Shown: positions 1-13,050, counted from the first letter of the stretch. The stretch: DNA of 64,000 bases from Antedon bifida (GCA_963402885.1 OY727095.1:4903001-4967000), one strand, 5' to 3'. The notes: generated by a model from the letters alone, not told the origin. Numbers and translations are program-made.

Positions 1-394
1 CTTCCTCCGACGGAGAATCCGGTCCCTTCTGTATGTTTTCCCGATGGAGCTGCATATGTTGCAGTAGAGTGTTTTGATAGGCACTTGAAAAACTGCATTC
101 GTCACACTTGAACGGTTTACGTCCAAGATGCACATTTCTATGTTCCTCTAATATTGCAGGTGACGGCGCAATAAAGGTACAAAGTTTACACTGATAAGCT
201 TCGCCATTCCCTGACGGCGAGTCGGGGATTTCATCATGCCCAACGTCTTCTTCGATTTCAGTGTGTGCATCACCATTCACTTTTATAATATCTGGTTCTT
301 CCTTCAATTTTGTTGTGTCACTAGCAACCCCATCCATGGGTGATTCTTCGTCGTTGAGGGGTTGTACTGTACTAGGCATTTTTCGTTCCTCCAT
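1..394 (-). CDS. C2H2 zinc-finger protein, N-terminal part (runs off the left edge)
   Basis: An open frame of 131 codons reads leftward from the ATG at 394-392 (MEERKMPST...) to the window edge; a second in-frame ATG follows at 379. Residues 1-66 are acidic and disordered-looking. They contain LKEEP around residue 31, which fits the SUMO-acceptor pattern psi-K-x-E. Two adjacent C2H2 fingers follow: C69-x2-C72-x12-H85-x3-H89 and C97-x2-C100-x12-H113-x3-H117, joined by a TGEKP-like linker (LGRKPFK). Such fingers usually bind DNA in the nucleus, so this is probably a transcriptional regulator; I do not recognise the family. A good splice acceptor (pyrimidine run ending CCCACAG) ends at 439, and the frame stays open from 438, so coding sequence may begin in an upstream exon. 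The rest of the protein lies outside the window. Confidence 0.8.
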   Translation of the reverse strand, partial: MEERKMPSTVQPLNDEESPMDGVASDTTKLKEEPDIIKVNGDAHTEIEEDVGHDEIPDSPSGNGEAYQCKLCTFIAPSPAILEEHRNVHLGRKPFKCDECSFSSAYQNTLLQHMQLHRENIQKGPDSPSEE

Positions 395-1343
395 ACAGGG
401 GTGCCACAAAGCTCTGTGCTTAGCATGAGGTAGATGAACTGTGGGAGGGAGATAACGTAAGGTATCAACCTCTCGGACTCCAACATGAGCCTATAAGATA
501 TAAACAGGTAAAGAATATTAATATAAAAGGCCAATGAACTATCATGCATGTTACATCATTCTCTTTATAGTTTTGAAAAGTGCACAATAGACCAGATATG
601 TTGTTATTTAAGCAGCTCACGATTTATACAGCAACGGGTAAATCAAAAAAAAAAAGTAACAATGTTTATCACCAATTATTGTCTTGGACACACAAATATA
701 CAATTTTACATTAAATAACTCCAACTCTTGATGCTAAGAGAACAATGTACAGTATTGTAGAACCATGACATATTGATAATACATTGTCTGTTTATGCTTT
801 GTTGTCCATATTTGGTATTGCAATGTTACAAAGTACTCATAACGTTCATTCACCCATAACATATGAACCTAGTGTTTAGCTATAGAAAATTATATTGTAT
901 TCAATCTTGACAATAGTAGTACTGAAGCACAACAAGGAATACAAAGGTCTCTTATTTTAATGTACGAATACACACAACAAGCTTAGCAGATACAAACAGT
1001 CAGAGAAATTCGGTTAAAAGTTGACTTGAATACGAGGATGAATGCCAAGCTTGGTCCATTAAATAAAAATTACTTTTGTTTTGGTGAAAGGTTTCAGGTT
1101 TTACGAGGACCCCCAATATTATTTGTTTTTTAATGGCTATCCATCTAGATTTAGCAAGCTTCGAAAGGCCCGAATTGACCAGATTTTAAGAACAAACTTA
1201 TAAACGAAGGAGGATTTCATGGAAAAATAAAATTGGTGGTAGTTTTTAGTTTTTGTGAATGGCTAGATACAAGGTTGTTTTAATTCTCTGGAGCCAGCAG
1301 CATGCTATGTGTGCTTAAGTATTAATATTAGTTTACAGGTATG

Positions 1344-1688
1344 TTCAGATTCATGGAGTTATGCTTTCGTATCGCAAGTCATATTATATAATTAGCGTCG
1401 TAACAGTAAAGTGTTCAGATTTGGTTAACTAACGCCTTCGTTTGAAACTGTGTTTCCGATTTGGGCGAACATCTGGCATGCAGGAGTAAATTTGATTGGA
1501 TAGAGGTCAAAATCATTGATGCATGACTTTCGTATCGTAAGCGGCGTTCACTAATCTTGTAGCTTGAGCTGTCGTAACGAACGAAAGATCAGTGTCGTAA
1601 GAGGTGGCTTCCACTAATCTTTTCCTGGTTCAGACCTATGGAGTTGTATACTGCGTACAATATGAAAGCATAACTCTGTAGGTCTGAA
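1344..1688. mobile_element. MITE-like element with imperfect terminal inverted repeats
   Basis: The left end (TTCAGATTCATGGAGTTATG) is repeated in inverse at the right end (GAAAGCATAACTCTGTAGGT then CTGAA), giving terminal inverted repeats of about 28 bp with several mismatches. A third related stretch lies inside, near 1627. There is no coding capacity. CpG content is higher than in the flanks. Confidence 0.55.
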
Positions 1689-3646
1689 GAGGCCCTAATA
1701 TGGTTGTGGTTCAATTAATGATAGAAAAGTACATTATAGCAACAAATTTATATGCAATTGATCTAGCATACCATTTTGAATGCGACTTGAATAAATGGTG
1801 TATATAGATAGAATCAGTAGATAAATTATGTGATAATAATGGTAAATGTTGAGCAGGGTTTGTTTGCATTTAATTGAAATTGACTTTTGGATTATAGATA
1901 AGATCCCTTTAAAATAATATTCACAGAGTTTGCGTTGCTTTCACTGGACTTTTCCAATTAAAGCTAATTTATCCAATTTTACAAATCAATTTATTTATAA
2001 TTAACGGAAATAAAGAAACAAATGTAATTATGCATTCAACTTTTAACATGTCAAATTTTTTTAGTAGAAACGTACTGTGTAATTAAAAATGGGTAAAACT
2101 ATCCATTCATTATCTTATCTTAATAAACTTAAATAAAGGGTACTATACAGTACTAGGAACAATAACAACTATTAAATATAGTTTAATATTAAAATTTGGC
2201 AAACTGCCCAAGAGGGAACCTATCACAGTGTGTGAATCTCAAATAATTATAATCAATGAAAAACCTGTCATAAAAAAACTGTGAAACAAAAAAAAACTAT
2301 TTCAAACTATTCATTTTGTAATTTAATTACTCGCATGTATTGGCTTTGTATTTAGAAAGTTAGCAGTTAAGAGCTATAAAAAAAAGTAGGTCAAAGGTGA
2401 AGGTACTACTACTTCTGAAATAAAACAAAAGGTTTTATAATAGATATAACTCATTATCAGCTAAAGCCAGCTGCCTAGAATAATTTTTTATAATGGTACC
2501 TTTGAACAATTTATCTTAATATCATGTTAATGTTACGTAATATCATGTACCATGAGTGGAGATACACAATACAGATATATTAGGAATTCAACCATGTACA
2601 GTACAATCCAAAGAATTTTACAAGAACATATTTTATGAAAGATTACTGGATTCAATTAGGATAAATTAAAAATGTATATGAGTTTAATTCGCTTACAAAT
2701 TAAACAAAAATATAGATATAATTTTTTTTTTTAGGCAAGCAATAGAATTCTGTATTAAGTAAGCAATAAACAGAAGGAGTCTAGATTCAATTTTCCTTTA
2801 AAATAATATCTTTACCATTTTAGTAATTTCCATTAATTTTCAGTGCACAGTTTTTTGAAATTTCCCTATCTATGCCTGTAAATTGTTATATTATTAACCT
2901 TAGTATGTTAATGAATAGGATGATCTGTAAACTACACTATAATAGTGTTTTCACTGTGTTTATCAATCTGATTCATATTTAAATTAAATGATTTCTTGAT
3001 TGTCCATTTTAATCTCGAATCAAAATGGAAACATTGAACACTTAACAGTATATTAAAAAAATATGTTGAAACCATTAACTGTGTTTTAAACCCAAAAATC
3101 CTATATATTTACTTGCCCCCTCTTTCCTGCGTACACTTGACTCATTTCCTCCACTATACTGTAAATGCACTAGATTTATATTAGAATAGATACTGAGAGA
3201 ATTTATAGCATTTTTCATACAATTTCATTATAATGCTGTAAATAATAACATTATAATCCCAAACTGTGAACTACTATAATATGTTATAATACTGTATTAT
3301 GTATTATAGGATAATTATCAGATATTTCAATGTAACTCGCTTTCAATACAATTTCCAAATAAACATATAATGTTTATTCCACTATAGTTGTAATATTATA
3401 TTTCTGTTAAATATAACTCACTCACTCACTTACTATTCAATAATTATGGTACTTTGATAGTAATATTTTATAACATTTTATTTATGATGGTTCTAAATTT
3501 GATTGATTTCCAAAAAAAATGTTTAAAATAAAAATTCTCTCTGCCTTCCTGTCTGCCTTACATCTACAGTATATTCTTATATACTGGTAGCAATTTTTTT
3601 TTAAAATTCAAGAATGTACCACCAAAAAGACTAATTTATGCAGATA

Positions 3647-3668
3647 ATTGATAGATAGATAGATAGAT
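3647..3668. repeat. GATA microsatellite
   Basis: About five uninterrupted GATA units. Confidence 0.7.
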
Positions 3669-5308
3669 TTTAGATAATAATGTTTTATGATATTTTGTCT
3701 GGTTTTACATTAATAGTGTAGACTGAGTGTAGACTGGTTTTAGAGATGTTTGTATATTTCACATTGTATTCAATACAGCAAAATTATGTTAAACATATTA
3801 TGCAAAGCAGTGTAAACAATTTCATCTGGTTTCAGTGTAGCAATGGGTAAAAGGTTCAAAAGTAGTTTATATTTTCTTGAACCTTTAACCCACAGTTATA
3901 ATATATTCTTATTTCTAAATCATTATAAATGTGAAACAAACTAGATTTGTTCTGGTAACATTCTGTTTCAGTCTTTTATTCAATATTATAACCAACAATG
4001 TAATGTATTCTATTTAATAAATATTTATAAATATATATAAATTTTAAGTATATCATAAAATGGTATGCAAAACATTACATACAGTACATAATGTTAGTAC
4101 AATATAAAAAACACTACTAATGTTACTAAACTACTTTTTCATAATAAGTAGTATAAATATCACATGATTTTACATATAAAATAAATACTTATTAAACTAT
4201 TAATGACTAATAATAGGTCATACCTATAATTAGTATTATTTAACTAAAAGTTTAATATTCACCATAGATATGATGTACTGCCATCAGACTACTAGAAAGA
4301 AGTACCTCCTGTGAGTTATTTTTAGTCACAGTCAGTGAAAACACCACGCAGAAACCTAATGTAGATATTGAACTCCTATTCTCACAGTGAGAACCACAAG
4401 TCCAATAGTACAACTAAGCAGCTATGTGTACACTTCACTGAATAAATACTACATTCACACTACCAGATTAAAAAGGTCAGCGTATGATTATTCTAGAATT
4501 ATAATACTGTAAAGAAATTGAATATTTATATTAAATATAGCATGATGATGGTAAAATATCCTCAATGGTATGGAGTCAATACTTTAAAAAAAAATGTAAT
4601 TAAATTCTTACCCCCTATAAATGAAGTATACAAATCCAATAGAGTACAAGTGTGTTACATATGTCCTAGTTTCTTCAAAGTATTTGAACAAGTGATTGAT
4701 ATAGCATAGCTGCGATCTATTGCCAGTCACATAGCCTGGCCTTTTGTTATGCATATAATATCTATGGAAGCTTTCATGCCTGGCTAGTGATTTCAATGTA
4801 GAAAGAAGTACTTCAATACGGCTGACCTAAATGTCCTAATACTTTGTGATGTTTATAAAGCACAAGCCTTGGCCAAGGTCATCCTTACTTCCAAAGCCAC
4901 GACCGCCTGACCTTAACTGGAGTTCGCTCATGCGTACTCTGTTCAACATGCATGATGTGTTCCGCCCAAACTACATTCAATTCAAGCCGTACAGCAGTGA
5001 CGACGAATGAACAATAATACAAGCATGAAAATGCAAACTCTGTTTCTAGAACAATTCATGTATTAAACTGTAAGCTGGCAATAAACACACTCATAATAGC
5101 ATGCTCTGTAATAATAACAGTAAAGCTTTTTGACACAAGCGGATGCTATTCTTCTCTCCAGAAACACATTTCTACCTGATAAGAACCTGAAAGTCAGGGC
5201 TAGCCATCTAAAGCTAGTAGAATTCAATGACTACTCTACATTTTGATCATAACATCTATATAGTAATAATAAAATAACTAGAATTTAATTCGTCACTTTG
5301 ACGAATTA

Positions 5309-6871
5309 TAGGTGATCATTTTTATCATTTTACTGAAATTAATTTTTTTTAAAACATGCACGTACGTTAACATACGATCGGAAAATGTTGATGTATGCCA
5401 TCCTATTATATGCTTATAGTGCTGAGTTGTGCCTATATGCCATATACAATATGTACAGTATATACTGTATATCTATATACAGTGTAGCATAGGTGAAATT
5501 ACGGGACACACATGTTCTAATTTTTTGGCATGATGACGTTATCAAACTAAACTTTAAGATGACAATTTCGAAAGATAATTAATTGAGCAAAAAAATATAA
5601 GATTTGGAAAAAAATTTGGCACGTAGAAGCGCTGTGCGCGCTCTTTGAATTGTGTATAACTTTGACGAAAAATATGAAAAAACTACTTTTTCACTTCAAC
5701 TGGCCATATGTTAACGTTACAACATCCGATAGGCTTAATTTTTATATGAATTAATATCTACATTTCATCAGCTTTCATAATAAATTATAATCATCAAGGT
5801 AACCTTCAATTCTGAAGAGCTGTAAGATATTCAAATTTACTGCGAAGGTGAAATTACACGGCCTACGTTATTCAAGTTTTTACGCGTGATGACGTCATTA
5901 AAATGAAGATAGTGTCAACTCATGATAAAGATAATTAATTAAGCAAGCACATACTGAAAGTTGTGCGAAATTCGAGCACACATAACCAAGATGCGCTCTG
6001 TTGAATGTGATAATCTACACAAAAAGATAACAAATCCTAATTTTTAAATTCAAGTGGCCATTTGATGACGTCAAAACATTTTGTACGTAAAATGTGTACA
6101 TGAATTCATATCTACAACTCAATGGCTTCCAGAATAAGTTAAAAAAATCGGGGGTCATCTTGCATTCTGAAGAATTATTTTCATTTTAAAAAAGACCTAT
6201 TTTTCACCATTTTCAGAACTTTTGTAAAATAAATGTGCGCATTTTGTCATTTTTAACGTGCTCATATAGCGTTATTTTAAGTCGGAACTGACTCAAATTT
6301 GGTGAATGTACTAAGGATGGTGAGTAGAATGAGATTTGTAAAAAAAATTCATTTTTTTTACGCTTTTTAAGTATCGCGCGCGCAAAAACGCATTTTTGCG
6401 CAGTAATTTTTTGAAACACGCAAATGGCCTAATTCATGCTCTAAATTGATCAAAACTTAATTTTGAGCGTTTTAAATTTTTAACGCGCGATATCACGCGC
6501 ATGAACCTACGTGCGCGTGCGTTTTTATTTGCTAATATTTTTACCCTTGATCTGAAGTTTACATGTAGTGAATTTCATTAATATGTGATAATGAATTATG
6601 GAGATATGATTGATAATGTGATTTCGCAAAATGGCGTATAAATGTCGTCACGGATGAGTGATCACGCTGGAAAGCTTATTAGGATTAAGTTGTATTATTT
6701 GAAAGATATTCTGAAATTTTTGTAATCATTGACATTAAACTTTTTTAGATAATTGTTACACAAAATAGTGTACAGAAACAATAAAAAGAAAAAAAATAAT
6801 AAAAAAAAAAATAATAATAAAGATTTTATACAATAACAATAGGTGATCATTTTATTCTAAATGATCACCTA
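5309..6871. mobile_element. 1.56-kb non-autonomous element with TAGGTGATCATT ends
   Basis: The sequence TAGGTGATCATTTT at the left is mirrored by AATGATCACCTA at the right. The right end is itself palindromic (6839-6871). Inside are two diverged direct copies of a roughly 330-bp unit (from about 5489 and about 5848). Each begins AGGTGAAATTAC, followed by a TGATGACG(T) motif, GATAATTAAT and a GTGGCCAT-like block. A CpG-rich segment with GCGCGCGC and ACGTGCGCGTGCG lies at 6370-6520. There is no ORF of transposase size, so mobilisation in trans is inferred. Confidence 0.55.
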
Positions 6872-7393
6872 ATAATATTGTAGTAGTACACACAAGTTTC
6901 TAATAAAATATTGAGCAACTTTTAATGAAAATAGAAAATTTTCATTTATAGTTAATGTATTAATACTAAAACTATCTTCAATTAAATATGCAAAACACTT
7001 GAAAGTTTAGATAATGATATACTGTTGTTATTTAATATTTCTCAAATTTAAATTAGCTAATTCAAGAATAACATTAAATAAATTTTGATTAACATTGATG
7101 AGCACCGCAGAGTAAATATTTGTTGACATACTGCATGGCAGGGATATAAATGGTATATTTACAGCATTTAATTGCTAATCCAGAAACATAATACTGTATA
7201 GTAATAATAATGAATATTAATATTATATTTTTTAAATTAAGTGTACATTAATTTGCAGGTATTTGATTAACATGAACAAAATAGAGTTGATATTTGACAT
7301 GGCACTGAGTGTTAGTACAGAATGTTTATAGTCATTTAAATAATAAAGAATAACATAATGATGTACCAGTAACAATAATGTATGCATTACGTA

Positions 7394-7900
7394 TTCAAGA
7401 ATCAAAATCAAGATTAATTCATAGAAATTTGGTTATATTAACATAAGCAAATATAGATTCAATAATATAGTTGATTTTGCCCTAAAATATTCACCGTCAA
7501 TGTATTCTTAGTCAACATATTCACAGGGTGGTATACATGTATATGTATTCAATTCAAGAATCAAAATCGAAATTAATTCATAGACATTTGGTTATTAACA
7601 TTAAGCAAACATAGATTAATATATCTTGTTGATTTTGCCCTAAAATATTCAATGTCAATGTATTCTTAGTCAACATATTCACAGGGTGATATGTATTTAA
7701 TTCAAGAATCAAAATCAAGATTAATTTATAGAAATTTGGTTATACTAACATAGCAAAGCAAAACATAGATTAAATAATCAAGATTAATTTATAGAAATTT
7801 GGTTATACTAACATAGCAAAAACATAGATTAAATAATAGTTGGTTTTGCCCTAAACTATTCACCGTGAATGTATTCTTAGTCAACACATTCAAAGGGTGG
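7394..7900. repeat. tandem repeat, about 155-bp unit, three copies
   Basis: Three diverged copies each start ATTCAAGAATCAAAATC, pass through TTTTGCCCTAAA and end near CAACATATTCACAGGGTG (7394-7532, 7552-7690, 7698-7900). The third copy has an internal duplication of about 60 bp (GATTAATTTATAGAAATTTG occurs twice). Confidence 0.8.
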
Positions 7901-8410
7901 CCGTACCAGCAATATTTCTTATTTTCTGTGATTGAGTGGGCTGTACCCTGCTAGGATAACAACATCATTCTTTTCATCTTCAAAATACAACATACACACT
8001 GAATTTCTAGAAGTGGCCGCCATTGAAATCGAAAACATTTGCCAAATATCACAAATGTTTGGCATAAAATAATTCAAATTTATACTATTGAAAGAACCAA
8101 ATTGTTTTAGTAAAATAAACAAAAATATGTAGATGAAGATTATATTATTCTAATGGTGGTTCAATCACAAATTATGTTAAAATTAACTGTTGATTATAAT
8201 ATTGTACAATATTTGTATGCTTTCTTCACTATGTGTTGTCCGTGATTGGTCAAGCATGGTCAAAGGTCTTATGTTGTTGTGGATTTAATATTCATGAGTT
8301 TAACTCGTCAAGGAAGATTGACCAATTTGATGGTCACATGACATGTTGAGGAAATTTTATCACCTCCAGAGGGCCACATTTAAAAACTCAAATTACAAAT
8401 GGCCATCTTT

Positions 8411-8647
8411 TTCCCTACGTTTTTCAGATCTAATTTAAGGTCAAAAACTACATTTAATGTCAAAATAAATACTATATGGTCTTATTGAGATAACTTTTTC
8501 TTTTTTTTGTCTGTAAACGGTTAAAAATGTGCATTGTTTCTCTCTTTTTATCATAATTTAAGATAAAATGTACATTTAAGACAAGGAATGACCTGCTTTA
8601 ATGTATTTGATTATTTTTACAAAACGTCACAAATTGTAGGGAATGGG
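8411..8647. mobile_element. MITE, CCATTCCCTACG family, short form
   Basis: The left end TTCCCTACGTTTTTCAGATC and the right end CACAAATTGTAGGGAA are partial inverted repeats. The whole element matches the outer parts of the longer copy at 9163-9772. This copy lacks the roughly 360-bp centre of that one. Confidence 0.6.
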
Positions 8648-9162
8648 TACAGTAGTTGTATCAAGAGTTGAATTTACAAAAAGATGTTTTTTATTGGGTT
8701 TTTTTGTTCCAAAAGCCTTGAATTGAATGCATATAAATTTTCAATTTAACATATGGTTTTACATTTAATTACCAAAATTATAAAAAATTTATTTAAATTT
8801 TCAAAAAATCAACATAATGAGTGAACTCATCTTGACAACATACCCCATATGATAGCCAGATGTTTTTTGGAATTTTTTTTCTTTTTTAAATAATAATTTA
8901 GTTTACAAATTACTAAATGTTTAACTAAATAAATACATACTGTTATAATTACAATAGTTTATGTTGGGATATTTTAGTTTATTCAATTTGCCTAAAGAAG
9001 ATAATTTTTATATATAGAAGAAATTCTGATTTGGTGATACCATGGAGGTATTTACACCATCATGGTGAAGACTGGTAGGAGGCGAACCAACACACATCAT
9101 GTCTTTCTTTTACCAAAACGAATCTGTAAAATTTGCAAATTCAATCTGGTTGAAATTAAAGT

Positions 9163-9772
9163 CCCATTCCCTACGTTTTTTAGATCTAATTTAAGGTCAC
9201 AAACTACATTTAATGTAAAAATAAATAATATATGGTCCTATTGAGATAACTTTTTTCGTCTTTAAACCGTTACAAATGTGCAAAATAAGTCGATTCTTAT
9301 AATTTATAGCTGCCCCTTAAAAATCCAAACATGCTTTGAGCGCGGATTGATATTTTTGTTTTTTTACCCACTTTTCGATTGATTGCGAGGCCAAAACAAT
9401 GGAAGACTCCTAACTTTTCAGCGAAAATACCAGGTTTCCCCTAATTTTTTTATCAACGGATTCTGGAAAAAAACAGAAAGACAATGAATGCAGCAACTAT
9501 ACAACGTCAGGCTAGGCCTATAGCTAGCGCATAATGTTCGTACATTACCAATGTTTACCAGCTAGGCCTACAAAACTAAGCTAGGCTAGGCCTAAAGACC
9601 GTCCACGAGAGGACATTCATCGCGAGCTACACAGGTAGTGCATTGTTTCTCTCTTTTATAATATAATTGACCATAAAACGTACATTTAAGACATAGAATG
9701 ACCTAGTTTAATATTTTTAAAGTAATATATATGCATTATTTATACAAAACGTCACAAATTGTAGGGAATGGG
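9163..9772. mobile_element. MITE, CCATTCCCTACG family, long form with extra centre
   Basis: The ends CCCATTCCCTACG and GTAGGGAATGGG are inverted repeats. The outer 115 bp and 130 bp match the short copy at 8411-8647. Between them lies a segment at about 9279-9641 that the short copy lacks. It is richer in G+C, contains several TAGGCCTA-like motifs, and ends in a splice-donor-like ACACAG|GTAGTG. It may be captured genomic sequence or the ancestral centre. Confidence 0.6.
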
Positions 9773-10300
9773 TCTTTAATATCATTGATCTTACGATGTT
9801 CCAAAAAAATTAGACAGCCTCTTTCAAAAACATTTTTATTTATAATCATTTAACAAGAATAAAAGGTTTATTTTATTAATGAACACAAAAACAGAAACAA
9901 TAATCAAATACAATTTACCTTTTTTTACATAAAAACAAAGTAATATCTTGTTACAACTACTACTACAGAATTAGGATGTATTTATTAATATATAGTTACA
10001 TTATTTATTTGGGCTAGTGGCCTACATATTGTTGAATAAATGAATGATATACATATAATATTTTTCAAACATGAAGAATTAGTACAGAATGAAATGTAAC
10101 CAATTTATGAATAACCTTTGACCTAATTTATCATTGTAATTAATAGATTGGACGAAAATATAATCAGACTTTCATTCATCAGTGGAAAATTACTTCCATT
10201 TATTGTCATTTGCTTATAAAATATACATAAAAATTATGTTTTTTTATATACAAAAACAGAAAAATTGAAAAACTAACAAAAACAATTACAAACTGTCACA

Positions 10301-10395
10301 TCACTCTCGTACGGTATACGTATTCAGTGCCCGAATGGCAGCTGGATAAAAGCTGTTACGAAACCTATTTGTACGAGAGATGATGGACCGGGGTA
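10301..10395 (-). mobile_element. LINE remnant: reverse-transcriptase ORF C-terminus
   Basis: The minus strand encodes 28 codons ending in TGA at 10303-10301, including SRTNRFRNSFYPAAIRALN. The pattern [RH]TNRF[RK][ND]SF[YF]P[AS]AIR-LN is typical of the extreme C-terminus of animal non-LTR retrotransposon ORF2 proteins. Only this tail remains. Confidence 0.6.
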
Positions 10396-11136
10396 ACATC
10401 TACCACTACGTAACAACTAATATTCTCTAGAATTTTATCTGCACATCATTTGCCTATTGATTGAATGACTGAAGAGGTTTACACAACAAAATTACCTAGA
10501 CTTCACATCCATACGCAGAGGACCTATGTAAATTATGTTGTACATGTAAACAAAAACAATCCATAAAACAAAAGAACTTCATTCATAAATCAAAAATGGA
10601 ATCAATTTTGTTCATAGATTGAAAGAAAAAAATTCTTATGGAAAAAAAGAAAAATATCCTCATTGGAATAAAAGAAACACATTTCTCCACTTAATGAAAA
10701 AAAGAAAAAAATTCCTACATCTATTGAATTGAAAGACAAATGTGGGTAGTAATTGGTCATCAAATAAAAAAAGGGATTAATACAGTGCACATTACGATTG
10801 AAGAATATCAAAATCGTTAGCTTTTGAAAATAACATTCATGTCATGAACTTAAGACATTAAAATATGCAATCATACATATCGTAGTTCAAAAGTAGATTG
10901 TCTAATAGCTTTGGTTTAATAGGAACATTATGAATCACATAACAACATATGTGTATAAACTAGGCTAATGTTGCAGCATATATAGATCGTGCATAAAAAA
11001 AAACAGATATTAAATTCAGTGCGTGATAAATGTAACCAGTTAAGGAATGGCAATAACTAGGCCAACTTTGTTGGTGAATTTAGGTATTGTATATTAAGTT
11101 GATGAAAGAAAGACTCCAAATAACAAAAGGCAATGA

Positions 11137-11202
11137 ATGATTCAATGTTTCAATCTTTATTTTATCATCAGGAATAAAAATAAAGATCGAAACGTTGAAT
11201 CA
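11137..11202. repeat. small inverted repeat (hairpin)
   Basis: ATGATTCAATGTTTCAATCT pairs with GATCGAAACGTTGAATCAT across a loop of about 25 nt. TTTCGATC-type motifs also occur in the hairpin element at 60321-60529. Confidence 0.6.
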
Positions 11203-11558
11203 TGGCTTGGCCCTCTCGTTATTTGAAGTAAGTTTTATACTATGTTATTTAAACATAATCAGTGCGTAGTTGCGAAATGTTAGAGAGAGCACTTCATGGG
11301 TTGAAGGTAACACTTTATAGACCTTGAATGTTAGGAAATGGCATAAGATGTATCCTGACCTAGTAGGAGTTCATTTTAATATAATAATCTTTATAAGCTC
11401 AATATACAATGAAAATAATGTCTTTGTGACGTAGTTGTTTTAGGAGTGGTCCTTTTGGTTTTTTTTTTATTATTGGTTCATCAGTTATAATTTATAAACC
11501 TAAGGCAAGGCCCTTGCCTAAACCAAAAGCTCAGCATTATATATTCTCATAAAACAAA

Positions 11559-11822
11559 TAATGCTCATGATGATACTAAATAATTAATAAAAATAATATT
11601 ATTTAAATTATATAATAAAATAATATATGACTAAACCAAGTCATTATTACTGATATACATTTTATTTATATTTTCTTTATTGAAATAATGTCCATGATGA
11701 TCCTAAATAGTTTTGATTGGATCTCAAAATAATATTATTTAAATAAATTATATAATAAAATAATATATGACTAAACCAAGTCATTATTACTATACATTTT
11801 ATTTATATTTTCTTTATTGATT
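11559..11822. repeat. two-copy tandem duplication, about 130 bp
   Basis: Two consecutive copies share ATGACTAAACCAAGTCATTA and the tail TTTATATTTTCTTTATTGA. They differ by a short indel and a few substitutions. Confidence 0.8.
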
Positions 11823-12764
11823 TTTAAATTTTATCATAAAATTAGCCAAGCCCTTATCCTAAGCTTTTGGAGGATTTTAATGGGAAGTGATACAATTGAT
11901 AATTTAAGGCAGGGTTTTAATCATGAATGGACAGGAAAGCCATTAAATAAAAAATGGCATTGTATTATATTTTTTTAAATGTTCTCAATAAACAATCAAG
12001 TATGCTTCTATTATTATGCAAATTGTATTTTTCCTTTGAAAAAAAACCCGAAAAATTATTTTATACAATTTGATAAATGATATGTATATTTTTTTAATAT
12101 AATTTATATTATCATTTGCAGTGCAGTGTCAAAGTAAAAAGCCCCAATAATATTATTGTTATTCTTGAATTATAGAATATTATAATTAAAACAATATATG
12201 TAAAATGTGTTTTTGTTGAACATAAACAGTGTACTGTATTGCCAACTGAAGAATTTTAATTAAAGTTGTTATTAGATCTATTCAGCAATGTGGGTTTGGG
12301 TTTTACTAATGAAAGTAATTCTCGTACAAATACGTAATTGGATGTTTCTATCTCATATAACCCAGGCATTAAATGTATTTTATTGATCACAAACTGCAAT
12401 GTGAAGGAACAATAATTAATCTTTCCATTTCTCAATTACAAAAAAAAACATTTTAGCAAAAGACTCACTTTTCAGAAAATATAAATAATTAAAATTAAGA
12501 TGATTGTTCATAAATATGGAAAGGAATAGAACAAATGAAATTGAATATTTTATTTATTTCAACATTTAAAAACATCACATTGACTTTTAGGGTACCAAGA
12601 AGTGGTAAGAGATGACCATGAGGACCACTGTCGCCATAAGTCATGCCACACCAACACTCAAAGCATGCAAACATAAATTAATAAATGTTATCAACATTAT
12701 TTAAAAGTAAATTGGAAGAGGAGAATAAGTCATTGGGACATTGTTGAAGATTGGGGGAAGAGGA

Positions 12765-13050
12765 AAAAGGAGAGGTGGTGAAGAGGGAGAGGGGAGTGGT
12801 GAAGAGGGAGAGGGGAGTGTTGAAGAGGAAGAGGGGAGTGGTGAAGAGGGAGAGGGGAGTGGTGAAGAGGGAGAGGGGAGTGTTGAAGAGGAAGAGGGGA
12901 GTGGTGAAGAGGGGAGTGGTGAAGAGGGAGAGGAGAGTGGTGAAGAGGGAGAGGAGAGTGGTGAAGAGGGAGAGGAGAGTGGTGAAGAGGGAGAGGGGAG
13001 TGGTGAAGAGGGAGAGGGGAGTGGTGAAGAGGGAGAGGTGAAGAAAGAGG
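12765..13050. repeat. purine-rich minisatellite, 21-bp unit
   Basis: About 13 copies of a 21-bp unit made of GGGGAGTGGTGAAGAGGG plus AGA, almost all purine on the plus strand. GGAAGA variants recur about every third unit, suggesting a 63-bp higher-order period. Because 21 is divisible by three, long repetitive frames are open on both strands, but these are artefacts of the array. Confidence 0.9.

Larger units (their letters stand above)
395..5308. other. non-coding DNA upstream of the zinc-finger exon
   Basis: AT-rich sequence with frequent stops in all frames. It holds one MITE-like inverted repeat (1344-1688) and a short GATA run near 3647. A patch at about 4860-5010 is richer in G+C and CpG than its surroundings. 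On the minus strand this patch contains a reasonable splice donor (GAA|GTAAGG), so it could be a 5' untranslated exon or promoter of the zinc-finger gene, but this is not demonstrated. I see no supported coding exon. Confidence 0.4.
9773..12764. other. AT-rich non-coding stretch
   Basis: No supported exon. It contains a LINE C-terminal remnant (10301-10395), a small hairpin (11137-11202) and a two-copy tandem duplication (11559-11822). The rest is simple AT-rich sequence with stops in every frame. Confidence 0.4.
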
